DNA of 64,000 bases. It comes from Microbacterium capsulatum (GTDB taxonomy: Bacteria > Actinomycetota > Actinomycetes > Actinomycetales > Microbacteriaceae). Shown one piece after another: positions 9,154 to 16,313 of this stretch. The position numbers and the translations under genes were made by a program. The notes below the pieces were generated by a model. It was not told the origin of the DNA. It worked only from the letters and a program-made list of their open reading frames with translations, and ran no database searches. Location of the stretch: positions 363,153 through 427,152 of the forward strand of contig NZ_JAVFCB010000003.1 in NCBI RefSeq assembly GCF_030865425.1, in the 5' to 3' direction. Positions within the stretch are counted from its first letter, which is position 1. Every line of letters begins with the position of its first letter.

Positions 9154-10428
9154 TCAGCCGACGAGGGCGCGGGTGTAGTCGTTGAGGAAGACGCCGTTCG
9201 GGTCGAATTCCCGGCGGACCTGGACGAACGTGTCGAACTCGGGGAAGAGCCGCTCCATGCGCTCCCGCGTCATGAAGTTGATCTTTCCCCAGTGGGCGCG
9301 GGGCGAGTACTTCTGCAGGAGGGCGTCCGCGTCGCGGAAGAACGGCCAGTAGTCGCTGCCTGCGTCCGCCGTCAGCGTGATCACCGTGGTGTCGCGACCG
9401 GCGAACTGGGAGATGTAGCCGTCGTCGCCGCGCACCCACCGGACCTCCACGGGCCACTTCTGGTCCTGGTGGTCGGTGAGGATCAGCTGACGGATGTCCT
9501 CGCTCGCCGCCATTCCGTCCTTCGCGTCCACGAAGTACTCGAACTCGGCGAAGGGGGTCGTGAACCCGCCGGGGTAGACCCGGTAGGCGCGGTCGAGGCG
9601 GGACCCCTCCTCGAACCGCAGGGTGCTCTCGTCGGTCACCGCGGCCGTGCGGTAGCGCTTGGTGTAGCTGCGGTCGGCCATCCCGCCGCCGGGGAGGCCC
9701 GGCAGGTCGAACATCTCCGAGGACCCGTCCTCCGGGCACCACAGGAACGAGTAGTGCCGGTTGTCGCGGACGTCCTCGTCCCAGGTCGCGAGGGTCTCGC
9801 TCCAGGTCGGGTAGGTGATCTCCTCTTCGAGGTAGTAGGCGTCCTCGACCTGCATCTCGACCTCGAGGAAGACGCCGAGGGTGCCGAGCGCCACACGTGC
9901 GGCGCGCAGTTCCCGCAGCTGGCCCTCGCCGATCTCGACGACCTCGCCGAGCCCGTTGACGAGCTTCACCCACGTCAGGCACGAGGAGTAGCTGCCGAGC
10001 CCGATGCCGGATCCGTGCGTGCCGGTCGCGAGTGCGCCACCGAGCTGCTGCTTGTCGATGTCGCCCTCGTTGCTGAGGGCGAGCCCGCGCTCCCACAGCG
10101 GGTCGCCGAGCGCGTGGATCGTCGTGCCGGCGAGGGCCCTGGCCCGGCGGCGGTCGGAGTCGTGTCCGGTCACCCCGGCGATTCCCACCATGTCGATGAG
10201 GAGCCCCCCGGTCTGCACGACCGGTGAGCTCGAGTGCCCCGTGCCGGCGGCGCGCACGGGGATCCGCTCCGAGATCGCGAACCGCACCGCGTCGATGACG
10301 TCCTGCTCCGTGCGGGGGCGCACCGTGAAGGCGGGGGTGGCGAACTGGTTCCCGCCCCAGTTGCGCCACGGCTCCTGGGTCAGGTACGGGATCGAGGGGA
10401 CCGGCGCACCGGTGGTCGCTGTCGTCAT
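9154..10428 (-). CDS. FAD-linked oxidase, D-arabinono-lactone/alditol oxidase type
   Basis: 424 residues. The N-terminal FAD-binding-4 domain has the flavin motif VRAAGTGHSSSP near residue 58, with the His that carries covalent FAD in many relatives, and GSGIGLGSYSSCLTWVKLVNG in the second half. The C-terminal ALO domain ends HWGKINFMTRERMERLFPEF and FDPNGVFLNDY, typical of gulonolactone and alditol oxidases. It should oxidise an alcohol, lactone or hemiaminal with O2 as acceptor; the substrate is not known. It lies in the same-strand run between the aldehyde dehydrogenase (28-bp gap) and the permease (63-bp gap), so its product may be the aldehyde consumed by that dehydrogenase. Confidence 0.82.
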   Translation of the reverse strand: MTTATTGAPVPSIPYLTQEPWRNWGGNQFATPAFTVRPRTEQDVIDAVRFAISERIPVRAAGTGHSSSPVVQTGGLLIDMVGIAGVTGHDSDRRRARALAGTTIHALGDPLWERGLALSNEGDIDKQQLGGALATGTHGSGIGLGSYSSCLTWVKLVNGLGEVVEIGEGQLRELRAARVALGTLGVFLEVEMQVEDAYYLEEEITYPTWSETLATWDEDVRDNRHYSFLWCPEDGSSEMFDLPGLPGGGMADRSYTKRYRTAAVTDESTLRFEEGSRLDRAYRVYPGGFTTPFAEFEYFVDAKDGMAASEDIRQLILTDHQDQKWPVEVRWVRGDDGYISQFAGRDTTVITLTADAGSDYWPFFRDADALLQKYSPRAHWGKINFMTRERMERLFPEFDTFVQVRREFDPNGVFLNDYTRALVG

Positions 10429-10456
10429 CGCAGGCTCCTTTGCCGTGACATCCAGG

Positions 10457-11959
10457 TCAGCTGTGGTGGTTGAGCATCACGTGCTTCGTGCGCGTGAAGT
10501 CGTCGATCGAGTAGGACGACAGGTCGCGACCGTAGCCGGATCCCTTGAACCCGCCCCAGGGCAGCTCGGCTCCGAAGACGAGGTGGGCGTTCACCCACAC
10601 GGTTCCGAAGTCGAGTCGCCGGGGGAGGCTGATCGCCAGGTCCGAGTCGCGCGTCCACACCGAGGCGGACAGGCCGTACGGCGTGTCGTTCGCGCGGCTG
10701 ATCGCCTCCTCGGCGGTGCGGAAGGTCTCGACGCTGACGATCGGGCCGAAGACCTCGTCGCGCGTGATGGCGGCGCCCTCGGGCACGTCGACGACGACGG
10801 TGGGCTCGACGAAGAACCCGGGGCCGTCGATCGCGGCGCCGCCGACGGCGATGCGCAGCCCGTCCGCCTTGATCGCGTCGAGCGCGGCCTTCACCTTCTC
10901 GAAGTGACGCTGCGAGATCATCGGGCCGAGTTCGACGTCGGCTCCGCCTCCGGGCGCACCGACCACGATCGTGCTGACCTCTTCGACGAGGAGGGCCGTG
11001 AACTTCTCGGCGACGGACTCGTGGACGAGGACGCGGCACGCCGCGCCGCAGTCCTGCCCGGCGTTCCAGAAGCCGGCGGCGCGCACGCCCGCGGCGGCCG
11101 CGGCGAGGTCCGCGTCGGGGAAGACGATCACCGGGGCCTTGCCGCCGAGCTCGAGGTGCACGCGCTTGACGGTGCGGGCGGCGGTCGCGGCGACGGCCTG
11201 GCCGCTGCCGACGCTGCCGGTGATCGCGATCAGGGCGACGTCGGGGTGGTCGGCGAGCCGCTGGCCCACGACGCTGCCGCGGCCGGTGACGACGTTGACG
11301 AGCCCGTCGGGGACCTCGCCCGTGAGGAGCTCGGCGAGCTTCAGCACCGACAGCGGCGTCTCCTCGGAGGGCTTGAGCACGAGGGCGTTGCCGGCGGCGA
11401 GGATCGGGGCGATCTTCCACGCCGCCATCAGCAGCGGGTAGTTCCAGGGCGTGATGACGCCGACGACGCCGACCGGCTCGCGGAGGATCACGGAGGTGTG
11501 GCCCTCTGCGTAGTCGCCGGCCGCCATCGTCGTGCCGGTGCGTGCCGCGCCGGCCGAGAACCGGAAGGTGTCGATGGCGTTCCTCACGTCGTCCTCGACG
11601 GTGGCGAGCGGCTTGCCCGTGTTCGCGGATTCGACGGCCGCGAGGATCTCCTGGTTCGCCTCGATGATGTCCGCGATGCGGTTCACCACCTCGGCCCGCG
11701 TGCGCGGAGTGGTCTGGCCCCAGGCCCGCTGGGCCTGGCGAGCGACCGCGACCGCGGCGTCCACGTCCTCGACGGTGCCCGAGGGAACCCCGGCGATGAC
11801 GGTGTCCAGCGCAGGGTTCCGCACGTCGGTGAGGGCGCCGGAGGATCCCGGGACGAATCGGCCGCCGACATAGTGGCCGGCCGGTGCGAACGCCGGGCGC
11901 TCCGTCGCCTCGGCGTCGGGACGAAGGACAGTGAAGGTGCCGGTTCCGGTGGTGGTCAT
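10457..11959 (-). CDS. NAD(P)-dependent aldehyde dehydrogenase, aminobutyraldehyde type
   Basis: 500 residues with complete ALDH motifs: PWNYPLLMAAWKIAPILAAG, the glutamate motif VHLELGGKAPVIVF, and the cysteine motif NAGQDCGAACRV. Glycine/alanine after the catalytic Cys and the AGQDC context resemble gamma-aminobutyraldehyde dehydrogenases (PatD/YdcW) and betaine-aldehyde dehydrogenases. It would oxidise an aminoaldehyde to the amino acid, for example 4-aminobutyraldehyde to GABA, matching the ureohydrolase downstream. First gene of the minus-strand run; a 20-bp near-palindrome lies 35-54 bp upstream of its start. Confidence 0.88.
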   Translation of the reverse strand: MTTTGTGTFTVLRPDAEATERPAFAPAGHYVGGRFVPGSSGALTDVRNPALDTVIAGVPSGTVEDVDAAVAVARQAQRAWGQTTPRTRAEVVNRIADIIEANQEILAAVESANTGKPLATVEDDVRNAIDTFRFSAGAARTGTTMAAGDYAEGHTSVILREPVGVVGVITPWNYPLLMAAWKIAPILAAGNALVLKPSEETPLSVLKLAELLTGEVPDGLVNVVTGRGSVVGQRLADHPDVALIAITGSVGSGQAVAATAARTVKRVHLELGGKAPVIVFPDADLAAAAAGVRAAGFWNAGQDCGAACRVLVHESVAEKFTALLVEEVSTIVVGAPGGGADVELGPMISQRHFEKVKAALDAIKADGLRIAVGGAAIDGPGFFVEPTVVVDVPEGAAITRDEVFGPIVSVETFRTAEEAISRANDTPYGLSASVWTRDSDLAISLPRRLDFGTVWVNAHLVFGAELPWGGFKGSGYGRDLSSYSIDDFTRTKHVMLNHHS

Positions 11960-12248
11960 TTCCGCGCTTTCTGCCTGCGCCGGATGACGGGGTTGTGCTC
12001 AGCGCTGGGCACAGTCATTGTGCGCGGGCGTGGTGGTGGGCTGCACTACGTGCCATGTCTAAAGATGAACAGGCGGCTTGTGCAAATGTATGACTGCCCG
12101 GCGGACCACGTTGCCGCGCACGCCGACGGAGACCGTCCGGGCGACGTCCGTCCCGATGACGGCTGGGGTCATGCCGCCGACCGACCACATCGCAAGCACT
12201 ACAGCGAGCCCGGCTGCCCCGTCAGCCTCCCGTCGCTCCTCGGAATGA
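11960..12248. promoter_or_regulatory. Promoter region of the amine/guanidino run with palindrome at 11994-12013
   Basis: TGTGC at 11994 and GCACA ending at 12013 are the ends of a 20-bp palindrome centred on AGCGCT with only one mismatched pair. The right arm GCACA is also the left arm of a second inverted repeat with TGTGC at 12019-12023. TTGTGC occurs three times in the region (11993, 12018, 12078). This is the only sizeable upstream region of the aldehyde dehydrogenase to glyA run, so it is the likely PucR or TetR target. Confidence 0.5.
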
Positions 12249-12872
12249 TCAGGCTGCCCGGGTCGAGGACGTGAGCACCGTTCGTATTCCGGCACGAGCC
12301 GAGGCGACACGACGAGGCAGGGATGCCCACTTGTCTTCGAGGCCGGAAAGCACCTGAGCACCGACGAAGATCTCGTTCAACAACTCAGCGGCCGCACGAA
12401 CGTCCAGGTCTGGTGCCATCGACCCATCCGCGACACCGCCACGCAATATGGAAGCAGCGACTTCGACCCACTCGACATAGGGCGCGCTCGAGTCGACCTC
12501 CAGCCCCGTTGCGGGCTGCATCGAGAGTCGAATGCCCGCTTGCACCAGTTCATCGGTCGCAATCAGATCAGCAAGACCCTCGAAGAGCCCCAGGATGCAG
12601 TCCAGTGCGGAGCCTGCGAGCTCCTGAACCGTCGTGAGGACCTGCCCCATGCGCTCCTGTTGAACCGAAAGGACGGCCCGAGCCACGTCGTCTTTGTTGC
12701 CGAAATGGAAGTACAGCGACCCCTGGCTGATCCCAGCCTCCTCGGCGATGTCCTTCAGTCGCGCATCCGCGTAGGCCATCCGGGAGAACACCGCACCGGC
12801 TGCCGCGAGGAGCGCCCGTTGCGTCTCCAGACCATGCGCTCGCTTCGTCGCCTTCGCATCATTCACGTCCAT
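12249..12872 (-). CDS. TetR/AcrR-family regulator, butyrolactone-receptor-like
   Basis: 207 residues. The N-terminal HTH reads ADARLKDIAEEAGISQGSLYFHFGNKDDVA, a close fit to TetR and especially the ScbR/ArpA-type receptors, followed by QQERM and an all-helical ligand domain. The start was set at 12872 (MDVNDAKATKR) because AGGAGG lies six bases upstream; the longer frame to 12908 has no ribosome site. Family members repress themselves and neighbouring genes until a small ligand binds. Neither the ligand nor the target is shown by the sequence. It could control the run whose promoter lies just beyond its own 3' end. An inverted repeat at 12915-12933 overlaps its predicted promoter. Confidence 0.85.
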   Translation of the reverse strand: MDVNDAKATKRAHGLETQRALLAAAGAVFSRMAYADARLKDIAEEAGISQGSLYFHFGNKDDVARAVLSVQQERMGQVLTTVQELAGSALDCILGLFEGLADLIATDELVQAGIRLSMQPATGLEVDSSAPYVEWVEVAASILRGGVADGSMAPDLDVRAAAELLNEIFVGAQVLSGLEDKWASLPRRVASARAGIRTVLTSSTRAA

Positions 12873-12914
12873 CGCGCCTCCTGTGCCAGGCATTGCCGCG
12901 TCGGGCAACGAACC

Positions 12915-12933
12915 CAGTACATCGTAGGTACTG
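12915..12933. promoter_or_regulatory. Inverted repeat, autoregulatory operator candidate
   Basis: CAGTAC, seven bases, GTACTG. It is centred about 50 bp upstream of the TetR start and overlaps a TACGAT that could be its -10 box, the expected place for autorepression. Confidence 0.45.
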
Positions 12934-13023
12934 CCCCGATGCGCAGCGAGTGCCCGACGTCCGATCAGCGCGAACCGGACGCAGCCGTCGCAGGACGGGC
13001 CGTGCTGCCGAGGGCCTGGAGGA

Positions 13024-13053
13024 GTTCCCGTACCACCCGATTGGTACGGGAAC
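13024..13053. repeat. Perfect 11-bp inverted repeat
   Basis: GTTCCCGTACC and GGTACGGGAAC flank an 8-nt spacer. There is no T-tract, so an operator or att-type site is as likely as a terminator. It contains the same GTAC core as the repeat at 12915. No gene is visible from 12873 to 13597 apart from the short elements listed. Confidence 0.45.
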
Positions 13054-13285
13054 CCCAGGCCGGCGCGGCGGACATGGCCGTCGACTCAGCGTGAGCACAG
13101 CTGCCGCGACCCCCCGCGGCAGCCTTCCTCCCCAACCGCTGCTCCGATCATCCAGGGATGCTTCTCTGCATCCCTGAGAGGATGATACCGGCTAATAAGT
13201 CAGCGATCCAAATAGGGATCCCGCTCACCGGACTGCCGGGCGCGGACATCGACCACGACATGGCCGAGCCTCCGGCGAAAACAAG

Positions 13286-13312
13286 AAGATCCCCGGCGAA
13301 GCCGAGGATCTT
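13286..13312 (-). terminator. Terminator behind the tRNA fragment
   Basis: 12-position stem with one mismatch and a GAA loop, followed on the minus strand by CTTGTTTTC. It lies 11 bp beyond the 3' end of the tRNA fragment, as expected for the original tRNA gene's terminator. Confidence 0.6.
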
Positions 13313-13323
13313 GATGACGTACG

Positions 13324-13360
13324 TGGTAGCAGGAGCGGGGCTTGAACCCGCGACCTCACG
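13324..13360 (-). tRNA. tRNA 3'-end fragment, probable attachment site
   Basis: The minus strand shows a T-arm GCGGGTTCAAGCCCCGC followed by TCCTGCT, discriminator and encoded CCA. Upstream there is only part of the anticodon-stem side (CGTGAGG). No D-arm, no 5' acceptor strand (AGCAGGA would be needed) and no anticodon loop are found, so this is about half a tRNA. The variable-loop and T-arm sequence looks like an actinobacterial tRNA-Met, but identity is not certain. Such fragments are left at one end of elements that integrate by site-specific recombination into tRNA 3' ends; the intact tRNA would lie at the other end, outside this window. Confidence 0.65.
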
Positions 13361-13597
13361 TCAACGGCGCAGGGCGCCAGTTCCCCTCGATAGCACTGTT
13401 TTCTAGGCACTCAGCAACGGTTGCTACTGGTTCCCACGAGTATATACACGGACACAAAACGGATTTGCGGACACAAAACGGACGAGTTCGAGACCCGTCG
13501 GCAGGCCCGGATCGAATCCGCCGCGACGGGGTTTCGCCGAGGCGATCCGAGGTAGACTGTTGTCGCATCCGGCAACATTGCAGGAAGGGGATCGTCG

Positions 13598-14173
13598 ATG
13601 AGCATTGCCACGAGCCTCCGTCGCGCACGCTTGAACTCCGGTGTCAGTCTGCGCCGCGCCGCCACTGCGTCGGGCGTCGGCGCATCCAGCCTGTCCAACA
13701 TCGAGAGCGGCCGGCGCGAGCCCACGTCTGGAACCGTGGAGCGGATCGCGGAAACACTCGGGGTGCGCGTCGCGGTCATCCCCCGCGTTGATCGGCTCAC
13801 TGCCGCAGACGCGGCGGAAGCGATCGCGACCTATGCCGATGCGGAACCCGCCACTGCATACCGCGCCTTCCTCCAACTCGCCGACGACCTCGCAGCAGCA
13901 ACCCCATACGAGCGGTTCCTGCTCACTGTCGAAGAGCCACGCAGACTGGGCAACCGATGGGATGATGCCATCGCCGCCCTCGTCGAGTTTCGTCTTCCCG
14001 AAGGATCCGTCCCACCGTGGACCGCGGTGCACGACGTCGCTCGACTCGACACCGTGTGGGAGCCACAGCGGACGCCATTCCCCCTTCCGGCCCTCACAGA
14101 TCTCTCCGAGGCGCCCGAACCTTTCCGCCGACGCGGCATCGCGATCTCCGCCGGTGAGCTGGAGAGCGCATGA
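13598..14173 (+). CDS. XRE-type HTH regulator, antitoxin candidate
   Basis: 191 residues. The N-terminal lambda-Cro/C1 HTH (residues 5-60) reads LRRARLNSGVSLRRAATASG then SSLSNIESGRREPTSGTVERIAETLGV. A roughly 110-residue C-terminal region of unknown fold has no membrane or signal features. Its stop overlaps the start of the nucleotidyltransferase by 4 bp, so the two are co-translated. That order, HTH first then nucleotidyltransferase, is common in toxin-antitoxin pairs; the antitoxin role is inferred from context. It is the first gene inside the putative integration junction at 13,324-13,360. Confidence 0.8.
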   Translation: MSIATSLRRARLNSGVSLRRAATASGVGASSLSNIESGRREPTSGTVERIAETLGVRVAVIPRVDRLTAADAAEAIATYADAEPATAYRAFLQLADDLAAATPYERFLLTVEEPRRLGNRWDDAIAALVEFRLPEGSVPPWTAVHDVARLDTVWEPQRTPFPLPALTDLSEAPEPFRRRGIAISAGELESA

Positions 14174-14829
14174 ACCACCCCGACGACACGGGTCATTCGA
14201 AATCCCCTGGTCAGTTCGAGAAGCTCGTACGCGCCACACCCGATACGAACATGACTCCGTTCCTGGCCCGCAAAGACATCATCGACGGGATCAAGGAGAT
14301 CGCCGACACACTCCGCGACCGCGGCATCACCGGCACGCTGCAACTCGTCGGCGGCGCCGCCATCGTCCTCACCGTCAACGCGAACCGACGCCTCACCCGT
14401 GACATCGACGCCGCACTCTCCCCGAAAGCCGAGATCCAACAGGCCGCACGGATCGTCGCCGCACGGAGACACTGGCCGGCCGACTGGCTGAACGACGACG
14501 CCGCGCAGTTCCTGCCCAGCGGGTTCGGCCGTCCCGCCGAATGGGTCACCCTCTACCAAGACGCGACGATAACGATCCAAGCCGCTACGCACGAGACGCT
14601 GCTGGCGATGAAGCTGCACGCCGCGGCACGACGTGGCGCCCGCGAGGCGGAAGACATCGCCGACCTGCTCGACCGCGTCGGCATCACCTCTCTCGATGAC
14701 GCCGAGTCGCTCTATGGAGAGTTCTATCCCGGCGACGAGTTCCCACCGAAGACCGAACGACTCGTCGAGAGCATCCTCACCGCAAACCGCGGCAGCACCG
14801 CAGAACCTCCGCTGCCCAACTTCAGTTGA
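14170..14829 (+). CDS. Nucleotidyltransferase (DUF6036/AbiEii-like), toxin candidate
   Basis: 219 residues. The nucleotidyltransferase fold core is visible as LVGGAAIVLTV (GG at residues 61-62) followed by RRLTRDIDAAL with the metal-binding D-x-D at 78-80, as in DUF6036, AbiEii and related enzymes. The C-terminal half has KLHAAARRGAREAEDIADLLDRVGI, the helix with the RDxxDI-like motif common in this group. Family members can transfer nucleotides to tRNA or protein and act as toxins. It may instead be a stand-alone enzyme. GGAGAG precedes the ATG. Confidence 0.75.
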   Translation: MNHPDDTGHSKSPGQFEKLVRATPDTNMTPFLARKDIIDGIKEIADTLRDRGITGTLQLVGGAAIVLTVNANRRLTRDIDAALSPKAEIQQAARIVAARRHWPADWLNDDAAQFLPSGFGRPAEWVTLYQDATITIQAATHETLLAMKLHAAARRGAREAEDIADLLDRVGITSLDDAESLYGEFYPGDEFPPKTERLVESILTANRGSTAEPPLPNFS

Positions 14830-15157
14830 ACCTGCCCGGACCGCCTCTAGTCACCCATGAGACCCGCAACGAGCCACGAACTCAGCGTTCCTACGTTCGC
14901 TCGGGTTATGTCCTGCGCAATCAGAGCGTCCACAGTTCCGAGACGGTGAATATCCGGGAGCCCCGAGCGCCCTTGACGCCGTCATGGGTCGCTAGCGTCC
15001 CGCTCAGGTGCAGTCGGGCGGTGACGCCCGGCGAGCTACGCGGATCACGTGCCTACGCGTCGAGTTCTGGCAGCGATCAGGCCAAGTCCACAAGCGAGAC
15101 TCTTTTGTACGTGCTGGCAGATGCGAGCGAGCCCCCTCACACTGCCTTTGTGTTCAC
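14830..15157. other. Intergenic stretch, no gene seen
   Basis: Reading frames here are short or lack coding bias. No RNA gene, repeat or strong hairpin was found. Confidence 0.5.
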
Positions 15158-15490
15158 CTACGGCGTGTTCTCGCGCCCTCGGACGACCGCATCAAATTCG
15201 ACGCGCTGGGCTAGCTCTTCAGCCCAGTCCCATGCAGCACTCTTGGCCACGCCATAGAACTTGCGTCGCGAGTCGTCCGACGGGAGCGGAGTGAGCAAGC
15301 CTGCGCGGACGAGCGAGTGAAACGGCTTCTGCAAGCTACTTACCGGGACGCGTAGAGCAATGGCAAGTTCGCCCAACGTGACGACTTCCTCCTGAAGCGT
15401 GCGGATCGCCAACATCAGTTCGAGCCGGTAGTCCTGCCCAAAAACGATCCGCGAGAGTTCGCGAATCGCTGCCACGTCCACGCCGTCCAT
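15158..15490 (-). CDS. Small winged-helix regulator of the TcmP cassette
   Basis: 110 residues. A winged HTH is clear: LELMLAIRTLQEEVVTLGELAIALRVPVSSLQKPFHSLVRAGLLTPL, then a basic wing SDDSRRKFYGV. It is divergent from the DUF5131 gene, with a 23-bp inverted repeat in the 61 bp between them, so it is probably a repressor or activator of both. TAGGAT sits 7 bp upstream of the ATG, so the mRNA may be leaderless. Confidence 0.75.
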   Translation of the reverse strand: MDGVDVAAIRELSRIVFGQDYRLELMLAIRTLQEEVVTLGELAIALRVPVSSLQKPFHSLVRAGLLTPLPSDDSRRKFYGVAKSAAWDWAEELAQRVEFDAVVRGRENTP

Positions 15491-15510
15491 GCTGTTATCC
15501 TACGTGATAG

Positions 15511-15533
15511 ACGTTACGCACATCGCGTAACGT
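15511..15533. promoter_or_regulatory. 23-bp inverted repeat, operator of the TcmP/DUF5131 cassette
   Basis: Two perfect 9-bp arms, ACGTTACGC and GCGTAACGT, flank 5 bases. The dyad lies midway between the divergent starts at 15490 and 15558. Further TACGT half-sites lie on both sides (15501 and around 15539). Confidence 0.65.
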
Positions 15534-15557
15534 ACATTACGTATCGGAGCGATGGCC

Positions 15558-16313
15558 ATGCCCAAGAAGACGGGGATCGAGTGGACCGAAGTGACGTGGA
15601 ACCCCACCACAGGCTGCGATAAGGTCTCGCCCGGATGCGACAACTGTTATGCGCTGGCGTTGGCGAAACGGTTGAAGGCCATGGGCTCGGAGAAGTACCA
15701 GTCGGATGGCGACCCGCGCACCTCGGGGCCGGGATTCGCTATCACGTTGCATGAGAGTTCGCTGCGACAGCCCTATTCGTGGAGTGGGCGCCGCGTCGTC
15801 TTCGTGAACTCGATGAGCGATCTCTTCCACGCCAAGGTCCCGCTGGATTTCGTGCACCGCGTCTTCGATGTCATCGCGGACACCCCCCAGCACACATATC
15901 AGGTGCTCACGAAACGCGCGTCCCGTTTGCCTCGAATCGCCGACCGTCTGGACTGGCCAGACAACCTCTGGCTCGGCGTGAGCGTTGAGGATCAGGAGCA
16001 TCTCGGCCGAATCGATGACCTTCGGAAGGTGCCGGCGGCGGTGCGGTTCCTGTCGTGCGAACCGCTCCTCGGGCCGCTGACGGGTATGGACCTGGATGGA
16101 ATCGATTGGGTCATCACGGGCGGTGAGTCCGGGCCCCATGCCCGCCCTCTCGAGGTCGAGTGGGTCCGGGAGATCCGTGACATGTGCGCGGACGCTCAGG
16201 TGCCCTTTTTCCACAAGCAGTGGGGCGGGCGCACTCCCAAGGCCGGCGGTCGTGAACTTGACGGCATCACCTGGAGTGAGATGCCGATCAGTTCCCGCCG
16301 TGCGAGCGCCTAG
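15558..16313 (+). CDS. DUF5131 / phage Gp37-Gp68 'three-Cys-motif' protein
   Basis: 251 residues. The defining N-terminal motif is IEWTEVTWNPTTGC followed by two more cysteines (Cys20, 27, 30; C-x6-C-x2-C), then a radical-SAM-like core: LTKRASRLPRIAD, WLGVSVEDQEHLGRI, FLSCEPLLGPL and WVITGGESGPHARPL. The Cys set could bind an iron-sulphur cluster or Zn; the reaction is unknown. By family knowledge these proteins occur sporadically in phages and accessory islands, next to a TcmP partner. The start at 15558 rather than 15552 was chosen because GGAG is eight bases upstream. The stop shares the palindromic CTAG with the stop of the convergent tcmP gene. Confidence 0.88.
   Translation: MPKKTGIEWTEVTWNPTTGCDKVSPGCDNCYALALAKRLKAMGSEKYQSDGDPRTSGPGFAITLHESSLRQPYSWSGRRVVFVNSMSDLFHAKVPLDFVHRVFDVIADTPQHTYQVLTKRASRLPRIADRLDWPDNLWLGVSVEDQEHLGRIDDLRKVPAAVRFLSCEPLLGPLTGMDLDGIDWVITGGESGPHARPLEVEWVREIRDMCADAQVPFFHKQWGGRTPKAGGRELDGITWSEMPISSRRASA

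Noticed and set aside
6766..10227. 1153-residue plus-strand frame
   Set aside because: Asp/Val/Arg-rich antisense shadow spanning several clear minus-strand genes.
13158..13406. Small frame containing GAGLEPATSR
   Set aside because: This peptide is what a tRNA 3' half gives when translated; no real gene.
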